Assembly (NCBI RefSeq): GCF_000003815.2
Contig: NC_049981.1
Span: 14,172,217 to 14,236,216, forward strand
Direction of reading: 5' to 3'
Length of the DNA: 64,000 bases
DNA from: Branchiostoma floridae
Taxonomy: Eukaryota; Chordata; Leptocardii; Amphioxiformes; Branchiostomatidae
Part shown: positions 12,202 to 22,700 of the stretch, in pieces
Layout of the letters: each line of letters starts with the position of its first letter
Position numbering within the stretch: the stretch's first letter is position 1
The notes under the pieces: generated by a model
Database searches by the model: none
Seen by the model: only the letters and a program-made list of their open reading frames with translations
Told to the model about the DNA's origin: nothing
Position numbers and translations under genes: made by a program

Positions 12202-12674
12202 ACAGGTTGTTTCGCAACAATGTCAGTTCGCAACCGTTAGTTCGCAACAAGGCAAGCCTTTTCGCAACAAGGTACAAGTCGTTTCGCATCATTTGAATGT
12301 TATTAATCTTGATAGCCTAATAGTATTAGAAATCATATTCCTAACATACTTATACTCATTTCGCGTAAAAATTTTACCGGGTGTGAAAGACAACCCCGGC
12401 GGCAGAGGAACATAGGGCCGCATGGACCTGACAGCCCGATGATTTTCATGCCCCGGGCGGTACAGTTTATACGTGCACATGCACGTGTAGGAGTATAATT
12501 ATGTTAGGAATACGATTTCTAATGCTATAAGGCTATCAAAATTAATAACATGCAAATGTTGCAAAACGACTTGTACCTTGTTGCGAAAAGACTTGTACCT
12601 TGTACATGTTGCGAAAAGACTTGCCTTGTTGCGAACTGGCGGTTGCGAACTGACATTGTTGCGAAACAACCTGT
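12202..12674. mobile_element. Foldback element with long inverted repeats
   Basis: The left arm begins ACAGGTTGTTTCGCAACAAT and runs to about 12360. It is repeated inverted from about 12493 to 12674. The arms consist of tandem words TTCGCAACAAGG and GGTACAAGTC; the right arm has one extra such unit, showing expansion by slippage. The central 130 bases are unique and GC-richer. The arms would form a hairpin of over 150 base pairs. Confidence 0.85.
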
Positions 12675-13013
12675 ATAAAACCGTCTGCGGTCACTTGTAT
12701 TCAAACGATGTGTAAAAGAAAGGACCACCATCAAGCACTATTTGTGTACACAAATATGTCTAGTATTGGTAAAATACCAGCCATGAATTGTAGATGATAA
12801 AGCCGGATCCCCTTCTTTCAAGCCTTTGAGTTTAGAATCATTTTCAAAGCAGAAACAGCTGTACTGAATAGAATGCCTTTGAATGGTTAAATAGTGATAT
12901 TCACTATTTCTGGTCTAGTCTACTCCAATGTTGACTCGAGTGTGTAACTCCATGTATTGTTATTACTCACGTACATATTTGAAAGACTGACAATGTTCTA
13001 CAAGCGTACTGAC

Positions 13014-13151
13014 CTGTGTGGTTTCCTTTCGCATAGGCTCTCCAAAATCTTCCGAGATGTTTTGAAGTTCTGAGTAGTAGTTGTTGTCACCTTGAGACAG
13101 GACTACGCCGCAGAACGCCAGCATTGCGCCAAGAAACAACGAAGTCTTCAT
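13014..13151 (-). CDS. First coding exon of an unidentified secreted protein
   Basis: The exon encodes 46 residues starting MKTSLFLGAMLAFCGVVLSQ, a classical signal peptide with likely cleavage after VLS, followed by an acidic segment (NYYSELQNISEDFGEP). It ends in CACACAG and a GTCAGT donor in phase 0. The ATG lies 90 bases downstream of a TATA box and 135 bases from a CCAAT box on the same strand, which supports a true gene start. Later exons were not found. It lies head to head with the cysteine-rich secreted gene starting at 13881, 729 bases apart. Function is unknown. Confidence 0.65.
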
Positions 13152-13239
13152 CTTTTTTTCTTTGAACTAACGCGGGACAGAGGTGCAAGGAGTGTTCACG
13201 AACTGGATCAATTGCCACAATCCCTCAGTGCGCTTGATA

Positions 13240-13291
13240 CATAAATAACGATTGACGCCCGCCCTCGATGTTCTTTCGGGCCACTGATTGG
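13240..13291 (-). promoter_or_regulatory. CCAAT and TATA boxes for the secreted-protein exon
   Basis: On the minus strand CCAAT lies at 13287-13291 and TATTTATG at 13240-13247, 40 bases apart, upstream of the ATG at 13151. Order and spacing fit a standard pol II core promoter. This is read from sequence only; the transcription start is not shown. Confidence 0.5.
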
Positions 13292-13880
13292 TTGCGAATA
13301 ATATTCAAATGAGAAAGCAAAATAGAAAGCTCTCAGAAAGCAAAATAGGATTCTTGCACTGATTCTTGATATGATGTCTTAATTTCATGTATGTGTCCGT
13401 TTATGTATCAATACAGTAGATATCTTTATTTACACAACAAAGATTCAGAAGGTCTTATTCATATCTATAGATATTCATATATATGCAATGCATTATAGAC
13501 ATATATAAACATAATGTAGACAAGTGTATACAAATGCATTTCATACATGTATGAACATCTATGAATATGAATAGTCAATATGTTGAGTCCAGCGTATCAT
13601 TTACACTATTGTACATAGTACATATGTTTGCCTAATTATTTTCTTGTTAGGGGGCGGCGTTGGTAAAAGTTGACTCAACATCTCGGCGTCGTCATCCCGT
13701 CTAGTTTGTCATATTCGGGCCGACATTTGAACCTATTACTAATACTGTTTACTCGGAAGTGTGTTTTGTAAACAATAGTCACATGAGTCTTTAAACAGAG
13801 AATCCTTAAAAACGAACAACATTTCCGACGTTCATCCTACTAACTTGAAGACAAGACGTACGACATCTCATCATTTCACC

Positions 13881-15988
13881 ATGAAGTTGCTGGTGGTTGT
13901 TGTGTTCTGCTGCATGGTTGGTGCCTCTTTCGGGGCAGCTATCGGTAAGTACAGTAATTCGCGTTTGAACAGTTAACATGCAACGTGTCTCTTGAATTAA
14001 GAGAATAGAGCTAGAAATGCTTTCAAGATGACTTCAGTAGCTGATGTTGAAGAATCGTACAACGTTATTGCATTGAGATAGCCGGTTGACTCCTACTACT
14101 AAAGTATCGCTTCCGACAGCATGTATGTACAAGGAGCTTTACAGGGAGCTTAAAAGCTCCTTGGTATGTACTTATACATGCAAGTACAAAATTAACAGCC
14201 ATCACCTAATTTCCTGCCATATGCTATGTGGCAGTCTGTCTTCAACATACTGAACCAAGCCGACAACTTTATCTATTACCATGATATGATATTAGGGTTG
14301 TTCCTTTTTTTTTGTACCAACAAAAGTACATCTGTAGTATATACTGGGTAACAATTACTCTATTTCTCACATTGTACTGCCCATTAATGCTTTGTAACAA
14401 AAAATTGTGTACAGCTGCGTTTTGCCTTATTCCGACGTCACGAATCATGACGTCACAGATTAGGTCATGGGAACATGACCAGTTGGCACTGTGCAAATAA
14501 TATCGATTGTTAGACACTGCAAAACAAAAGTCTGGCACAACTAAACAATCAATTATAGAATGACAAAATCATGTGAAAAATAACGTTAAACATATGAGAT
14601 ATGTATGAACGTATTCACTAGAAGTCTAGCGAACTTTCTAAATAGTGAATACAATAAGTTTTATTCTTACTGGACTGTCAATTTTCCTGAAATCTAGCTA
14701 TTTTTGTCCCTCCAGCGTCTGTCGAGTGTCCGAACGGGGATCACATTGTGAGCTGTTTTGTTAACCCCTGTACCTACACCCAGTGTAGGGACGGATATGA
14801 ATGCGTGTAAGTCTTCTCTCAATGATAAATTTTAATGGCAACTTTGTGCTTAAGTTGTATAACATTTGGCTCTCTTTTTATTTACATCCCTTAGTTTGTC
14901 CAAGCTAGATTGACCGTCGCGTAGTGATTTTTTACACCCTTTGTCCCAACAGTGCCAACTACTGTGGCGGGTGTAATGCCGTGTGCGTCCCGGCTCAGCC
15001 CCTGATCTCTGGTGAGTTTTTCTACATGTCGTCACGCCCTAGAATATGTCACTTCAAGCAAAACTATTGTGCATGTATACCTAATCATCTCTGCACCCAT
15101 CCAGGGGGACGTATACATACACGTAGTACTAGGCAGCTTTCACTCTCATCCACGTGCTATATTACATGTTATATCACCACCAACGGTACATCTCCTCACA
15201 GGCAGATCATTGAGCGAATCTTCGATGTACATGGAATCTCATGTATGTTTGTTTCACCTGCAGACAACGGATGTCCCCCTGGCGTTCAGGAGGTGAACTG
15301 CTTCGCAGACCCCTGCTTGGCGATGTTGTGCGCACCTGGATACGTCTGCAGGTAGGGGCTAATGTTGCCATAGTTTCCTTCTGACACATACACAGTACAT
15401 GTCCAGATATCGGTATGACTATGTTCAGGAGTTCACTGTATATATCTAGATCTATCTGGGTTTAGTTTTCGGTATTTCATGACATTTATGTAACGCTAGT
15501 TCACCTTTATCCATGGGGTAGCCGTTATCCGTTGTTTTTATAAAGTTTATCTAGGGGTATCAAGTTGACAGACGTACGCGTTGGTTTAAATTGCTGTAAT
15601 ATCTAATTTTCTACATAGTGAAAATATTGCAATTTGAAACCAGCGTCTGTCGACTTAACATCCCTTAATACCCTGTTCCTGTTTTTTAGATAACGGATAT
15701 ATGTTACCCCACGGATAAAGGTGAAAATCTGTTTAAAATCTATAAGTATCTTTTCAACTTTAATCATTGGTCAAACCAAGGTCTAATCAGTTGTGCTGCG
15801 TTTGCAATTGATGCAAGCCTAACCAACATGCACAATGTTTTCATCTTATCTCACTAGAGTGTAGGTACTACAGTATGCGGTATATGCAAATTAACACCAA
15901 CCGTACGCATTTTTATCTCAATATCAGGTCTAACTACTGCGGCGGCTGTAACGGAGAGTGTGTCCTGCAGGACGGGTTGACTATTTGA
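13881..15988 (+). CDS. Secreted two-repeat cysteine-rich protein (5 exons, 120 aa)
   Basis: Exons are 13881-13944, 14716-14806, 14953-15011, 15264-15351 and 15928-15988. All have GT-AG borders and consistent phases, giving 363 coding bases with stop. A signal peptide (MKLLVVVVFCCMVGASFG) is followed by two homologous repeats of about 48 residues. Each repeat has the pattern C-P-x-G, CF(V/A)(N/D)PC, C, GY(E/V)C and then NYCGGCN, C. In both repeats the same phase-2 intron separates the GYxC half from the NYCGGCN half, so the gene grew by duplication of an exon pair. The spaced cysteines imply a disulfide-stabilised extracellular protein. Similar PC...CGGCN units occur in uncharacterised invertebrate secreted proteins as far as I recall; I give no function. 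A poly(A) signal follows at 16044. Confidence 0.85.
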
Positions 15989-16043
15989 ACTGCCTGGTGG
16001 ATATTTACATATCTACAGCAGAGGAAGATCAACCAAAATGACA

Positions 16044-16049
16044 AATAAA
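16044..16049 (+). terminator. Poly(A) signal AATAAA of the cysteine-rich gene
   Basis: AATAAA lies 56 bases after the stop at 15988, a usual distance for a compact 3' UTR. Confidence 0.65.
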
Positions 16050-16081
16050 GAAGGTCTCAAACGGCATATCAACAGGCCTGA

Positions 16082-16087
16082 TTTATT
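16082..16087 (-). terminator. Candidate poly(A) signal of the ROCO gene
   Basis: AATAAA on the minus strand, about 420 bases beyond the ROCO stop codon at 16508. It faces the AATAAA of the convergent gene 32 bases away. Choice among AT-rich candidates is uncertain. Confidence 0.4.
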
Positions 16088-16507
16088 GAACAATATTAAT
16101 GTTGATGTCTAGGATAAGAGTTTGGTTACATTTCTACTTGTGCATGGGGAAAGGGAAGGAATGGATATCTGAGAAAGAATGACAGAACCCACAAGAGTGT
16201 ACCATAGATAGCAATAAATATTTCAAGTTTGATTACGTTACAACCCTCTCTATCACGTACACAAGTCTCACTTTCAACCTGAACTTTTTAGAATTACTCT
16301 AGTAAATGTACTTCTAGGCAAACCTGAATAAACAAATTGGCGGACTTAATTTTGCTACGACCAACATATAATGTGAAATTCACTTGCTCGTTCTGTTTGA
16401 TTTGCTTTGTCTGGTAGTCATTGGATCCATTCTTTTTTCTGTGTAATTCAATAGAACTTTATAAGAAGTGAATCAACAATGTACCGGAGATCTTTCATCA
16501 TTTTGAA

Positions 16508-16773
16508 TCACTTTCTAAAACTCGTAGCGAGTTTCTCTGCTGTAGCGATCTCTTCCGCCGACACAAGAGCATCTTTTAAACTCTCCACACTGGCACTTTT
16601 ACCTGCCATTTGAATCCAAAGTTTGAGAGCTTCCCAGCAACACTCACGCGGGTCCCCTTGATGCTTCTCACTGACTTGGTCAACTTGCGCCTCAGTAAGA
16701 CCAAGTTGGCGGCTGAGCTCAGTCCATCGTGGACACACGTCTTCCACAATGACAGGAAAACAATCCTCTGGAG
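16508..16773 (-). CDS. Last ROCO exon: second death domain and stop
   Basis: It encodes FPVIVEDVCPRWTELSRQLG, then a helix-rich segment with GDPRECCWEALKLW and ESLKDALVSAEE, ending in TGA. The pattern (CPxWxELxxxLxL, GDPRxCCxxxxxxW, LxDALVS) matches the first death domain exon, so the pair arose by tandem duplication. The protein ends about 12 residues after the last predicted helix. Confidence 0.88.
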
Positions 16774-19700
16774 CTTAGCAATATAGAAATGAAAATTCAA
16801 GGGTTACTTTCACACAAAGCTTCTCACATGTTAAGACACTATCAAGGGAAGTTCTAGTAAGACTACGCAACGATTTTCAATACCTCATATATATGCCTTC
16901 GAGGTACAAATGAATGACCCCGAAGCATATCTTGATCTAATTGCCAAAATGACCTTATAGAGAACATAAAGGAAATGAGACAACGAATAATACTGTGTAT
17001 GAACTGATCGCTTGCACTCACCTACTTCTGGTGAAAGCGTAACCCCTGCAGGCTCTGTTTTGCTTGACTTCGACGTGTCTTCTGTAAGCTGTAGCCTGTT
17101 GAGTAAGTCAAGTGGTCAGAGTCTGATGACACGGTGAAATACATGCCAGAGATATAAACATTAACAGCGACATGCTTCACTATAGGACACATGCCCTCCT
17201 CGGGTTCCTGACTTTTGTTCATTTGCCAACGTTCACAAATTTGGACGCGGACAAGCTCAACCTTCGTATCGTGCCAGTATATGGTTACAGCTCTTCCCGG
17301 ACCTGGGCCAGAGGTGACAAACTTGAACACAAGCCGACTTCCTTTTATTGAGATTGAAAAAGTTTGTTATCCGCGTAGAACAGCTAAAATTTGAGATTTT
17401 ATAACTTTTTATCAACATAGAATTTCTACTCACATGTCGTCAATCGCCTCGACCGTTGGCACCTCCCTGATGGAAACAAGTGCATCCCTCAGTCTCTGTA
17501 TGGTTGCGCGGCTGCCATTTACCTGAACCCACCGATCGCAAACAGCCCTGCAACACTTCCTCGGGTCCCCGCGGTAGCGCTCTTCAATCTCGTCGATATT
17601 TGCTGACGGGAGGTCAAGATGGTGGCCGAGCTCTCGCCATTTGGGGCAAGCGTCTCTGACGACGATGTTGAAACATCTCTGCAAACTCGGCACAGCTGAA
17701 AAGGGACGCACAACTTAGACTTTTCATCATACTCAAGTCAAGATTATACAGTTTAAAGTCTTACAATTACGATCGCGATGCTATACAATACAATACAATA
17801 CATCTAGGTCGATTGCGGCACTATGACGCAATTTGACGATATAGTTACCTGCTAGCGGTGACGTAATATCCGATGTTTCAAGTGGCGCCGGCTGCGCTTT
17901 CCCCCATCCGTTGCCACCTTGTGAATATCTGGCATAAAAGAGTCTAAATAGGTTAGCTACATGGCGTACAGTAATATTTGATAATGTGCTTTGAACAAGA
18001 AGCTTTCAACCAGAGACCTCCTTGGTCAGAGAGAGCTCGAACATTATGATGTTTAGTAGATAGTGGTCTTGAATTCTATTCTGCAAATGCTGGCTTAAGA
18101 TGACATTTAATGACCTTAGCTGAAATTTGAAATAATCATTACGGTACTTACGGATCCTGAAACCAGTCGGCAAGACCTATATCTTGGCTGGTGGCAGTTG
18201 CCGGTGCGTAGGTTTCACACACGACTTCTCCATCACTAAAGCATTCAGCAACGCTTGCTTCAGTAATGGGGAGAAAGCGTTCAGCATCTTCTTTCCCTTC
18301 ATGACTCTCACAGCTGCATCTAAGGCACCATTTGTAGCTGATGCCTGGTATCCACTTGTGGATGAGTTCCTTTAGATCTTCATCCAGACCTTCCTTTACG
18401 CTTGGACCATGACTGAACCGACTTGCCTCAGCCTTGACTGACGAGAGCAACTCAATCCTCAGATAGAATCGCTCTTTTGTGACAAGAAAGGTCTGCTTGC
18501 GATTGGTTGTGATGAACCTTGCACATCTTGCGTACGCTAGCTGTGGTTTTACCTTGCTGTGCCGACGCATGCAGCATATGACTAAGCGGTGGTAAAGCCC
18601 AACTGGACAGAATTTACCATCAAATACAATGAATATGGGCTTGCTGCGTGCTATACCCGGAGGATAAAGCTTCGCAAAGTCAGGCTCTGTGGTCAACAGC
18701 GAGGGGACGAAGTATGTTGTCTCTGCTGACTCGTCACCACCAGGACTCTTCTCCCTATCTTCATACCCATGGCACTGAAGGACGAGATCAAACTTGTCCA
18801 TAATGTCCAGCAGTTCTTGCTTATACTCAATTAGATTGTACTGAAGAGCTTCCTTTCTGTGTGTCCACACATACTCTATCAGTCGATCTGTCAGCTCCCC
18901 AGTTTCCTTCAGCCGGTCCCATTCCTCTTTCACCGCCGGATCCCGGTACAGTGGGATGGTGATGATGGTTTTGCAGACATCAACTAACCACTGCGGATCA
19001 AGGATCACAAAGTTCCGGAGACTCTGAGTGGGAAAGAAGATGATGTCTCCTCTGAGATGTAGGAATTGCAGAATACCAATGGCGTTGTCCTCTGACGTGA
19101 CTCCAGTACCCATTGCTTCCATCACCCTCTCCATATTGCAGTACCGTGTACCCTGCTTATACATCTCTAACAACTTTGACCTTAATTCCAGCCACTTGAT
19201 TGGAATCTTCTCTCCCATGTAGCTCTGCTGTCTGGCAATGTCTAAGATGAAGTGCCTTAGGTTTGTCACTTCTGGGTCTTCTGGATTCCGTTTCGTGTTA
19301 TCCACAAAAAAGTACCTGTCCCTTACATGTTTGTCAATGAGCCTGCCTTTCAAGTGCCGTCTGATGCTGCTGTGATATTCTTCTTTACTTTCCTAAAATA
19401 CAATTGAGGAATAAACTTATAAGTCAACCAAAATGTTCCGCAAAGTCCCTCAAATTCCCTTGTAAAGAGCACTATAAAGATAAATTTATCAGAAGGCACG
19501 ATGCATACAAGACTTCCTAATACTGTTCACATAGAGCAATAAATTGCTATGCTTAAACATTTGATGCTCTTTCATGTATACAGTAAATTCTGTGAAATTC
19601 AACTTGAGTTCTATGACATTACAGATGTATCCAAGCACTATAAGAGTATACTCAATAGATAAACCATGCTGGCAGTCAAAGGAATATGTTGGGTGTGCAA

Positions 19701-22700
19701 GATCGCGCCGCGTGCCTGCAAAGCTGATGTGTTACGGAGATGGGTGAATATACCGGCTCCAAGGATAGAGATACAGATATCGGTGGAAGCAAATATGCTC
19801 TAAATTTGCTACCAGTGGATGAATATGTTTATAAACAGCCAATTTGATAGTTATATGTACAGATCACTGACCTTAGTGACTTGGTCACTGTGCGTGCCGA
19901 TGACGACCACAGGTGGCTCGATGTCTCGCTTTCCTGTTGTCTCTTCATCTCGCAATGGCCTTGTGTGAGCTCGAATGGATTCCAGATGATAATCGATGAA
20001 GTCTAATCGTTGTGCATTAAAGACAAAAATCATGAACGTAATCCTTCCTGTCAGTGATACCATTGAGACACTGGTGATTTAGTCAGCAATTGATACAATG
20101 CCAGAGTAGACTAATTTGGTGCGATGTGTACCATTGCTTTCACAGTAGACCAAAGGTCAATATAATCTTTATTAGTACATTTATCTCATAAAAGTCACAC
20201 GCACTGCACTCATACACAGCTGCACAACGCTGTGTGAAGACCGATAACACCATTGCTGATTCGTGTTTACAAGTCATTGCCTTTGACCTACCTCTTTCCT
20301 CAATACATTGGCTTGCTGGACCTCCACCCACAGTGCTTGAATCAACCGGGGCGTGCAAAGGTTTAGCGAGATTCAGGGTAAGACCGTAAATGGCTCGATG
20401 GGTGTAGAAGACCTGTTGGGTGCTGTAGAATATTTCCTGCCCTCCAAAATCCCAGATAGAAATCTGTGGGTGTTCTCTTGTACCTGTTGGGTTTGCCTGG
20501 GCGTCTTTTTCTTGGAGGATTTTTGCTGCTGTAAGAAAGCTCTCCGGTGCCTCGGGCGGCTTGTCAGTGATCTGTGCTTCCTTAAGTAAGTCAGGCAGCT
20601 CCTCGGATGCGAGCACTTCCGTAGAGGAACTTTTACCAATTTTTTCTACCCCTACAAGGTAGATAGATTTTCAATTAGACTCATTCTAGAGCTTTACATT
20701 GGGATGCGTAAAAAGTAACAAAATGACACTACTGTTGTTAGTGACAACACATATCACATACCACCACGTGGAGTGTCAAGCTGCTCGGAGTCAGCTGGCC
20801 CCTCGACATGCTGCTCTGGCTGTGATGTCTTCGACTGTTCTCCTTCTTCATGCCCTCGCTTTTGGGTCTGCAGTTTTTTCATCTGCTCTGCGACAACATA
20901 CGGAAACTGATCCTGGAGACCTGGAAATGATAAATGGTCGAGATATTTTCATTAAATACAGAATAGAGTTCCCGTTAAGCCATATCCGTATATGATGTTA
21001 GGCGTTCAGCTTCAATCCATTATAATGTAGATAATGATATTCAAACGATGGTTTACATTGAGTAGAAAGTCGTCAACTACTAAACAGGTTCATTGATACA
21101 TTTCACAATTTCACGGTGTTCAAAGTCAGAAATGCAAAATTATAGTCAGAGATAGAAAACTAACCAAAGGAAGATATACCTTCGATCTTTTTCCATTGCT
21201 GTGTCTTGGTCATGACGCATGGATGGATTGCGATCCCATCAGTGATTTTCCAGTCCGGTTCAAAGTCCTCTCCCATAAGACTACCAACCAGGTTGGTTTT
21301 TCCGTTACCGTACTTTCCAATAAGTACAAACCTAGTACTATAGACCTCGGTAACACCCTCTTCACAGGCACGGTCATACAGAGCTCTCATTTCAGGGCCT
21401 CCTAGGTCTACCTCCGTTGGTACAGCCCCTTGGTCCTGTGAGGCTGGAAGAATTCTCGAATCATTAAACTCGTGAATTCACTATAAATTCTCCTTCCAGA
21501 AGTTAGACTCCGGTTTAGACTTATTTCAAGCGTGTTGTAGGTCTTGAGCTTCCATCATAATCTGACCTAACCTGTTCTTGCAGAGTAAGAGTACGTCCAA
21601 TTAGCCTCTTAAGTGGAAATTCTGGTAGCCTCAGGAAACCAACGTCAGGACAACTAGGCTATCTATATACAAACGAAGTTTATAGAGAGTGCGAGGGTCC
21701 CTTGGTGTTATTAAAAAATGCCTCTTCCTTATCGACCATTTTATGATCTACCTTTCCAACATCTGCTTGGAGATTACTAGACGGCTGGCGTCATGACGTA
21801 ATATTCAAGCAGTAACAGACAAGCTATAGCATTACGATCTACTGAGTTTTTTACCCTCCCCTGCATGCCATCACGAGAATGAGTTAGGCTGTGATTTACC
21901 CTGAAAGAAAAAAAAAAACAAGTGTGGGTATCTCTTCGCACACATATGGCATTTTGTCATTCATGACATGCCTATGAAAATCCCTTTGTAACGGCAACTG
22001 ACTATTTCAATCTATGTTTTCTTAACGATTAAGAACATGATTGGCATCGATACGGTCAGAAAAATGGCTTTCAAAATAAACAAATCATGGATGATTTTCT
22101 GGAAAGTACAAGGATCTTACTTTATGTTCCTCAAAAACTTTCATTATGGCCTTTCTTTCTTTGGCTGAAACTCTCTTTCCGTATCTGAAGTCCTTCCCAA
22201 TCACCTCATCTGCTCTCTTACCACCCTAGAAGGAAATGCTCGCTTATTAAAGCATCATCGCCTATTAAAGCATCATATACATGTAATAGATTTTCTTTCA
22301 TACGCAATTGCAAGTACGACTTAACTTTAAGAAATGATGTATTTATATCTATTTCAACTGGACACGTACATTATCACGAAAATGTATCGAAAAAACCTTG
22401 ACCTAGAATGCAACTTTCATTTCCTGGAGCATTTAGCATTTATTTTTTTCAGTACGTACTTTATTCTTACTATTGGCGTCTGCTCCTGCTGCTAGTAGTT
22501 GCGCTACACACTTGTGGTGCCCACATATAGCCGCATCATGAAGTGGTGTAACGCCCTGTGTAAAAATTAAACTTGTTTAATAAGTCTAATCGAGGACACC
22601 ACTATCATAAAGTTGTGATAGGCAGCATAGGTTGTATTGATCTCGGGAAATCTTTCCGTAGCCTCCCCCACAAGAACATTTTAGTTTACTTCTTTCCTGT

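Larger units (their letters stand above)
10430..12960. other. Intergenic region occupied largely by two inverted-repeat elements
   Basis: Apart from the elements at 10927-11454 and 12202-12674, I see no coding signal. Downstream exons of the minus-strand secreted protein starting at 13151 should lie here or further left, but none could be recognised. Confidence 0.4.

Noticed and set aside
11994-12233. Cysteine-containing minus-strand frame as a later exon of the secreted gene starting at 13151
   Set aside because: No acceptor with correct phase was found, and the 5' part of the frame lies in the foldback element.
14850-15389. Several open frames of 60-143 codons around the cysteine-rich gene
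   Set aside because: They are read-throughs or antisense shadows of its exons and introns.
17022-17330. 102-codon minus-strand frame between the two death domains, suggestive of an extra domain
   Set aside because: Its stop lies directly at the donor and its frame differs from that needed to link the death domains. The 74-base exon 17095-17022 in another frame fits both neighbouring phases.
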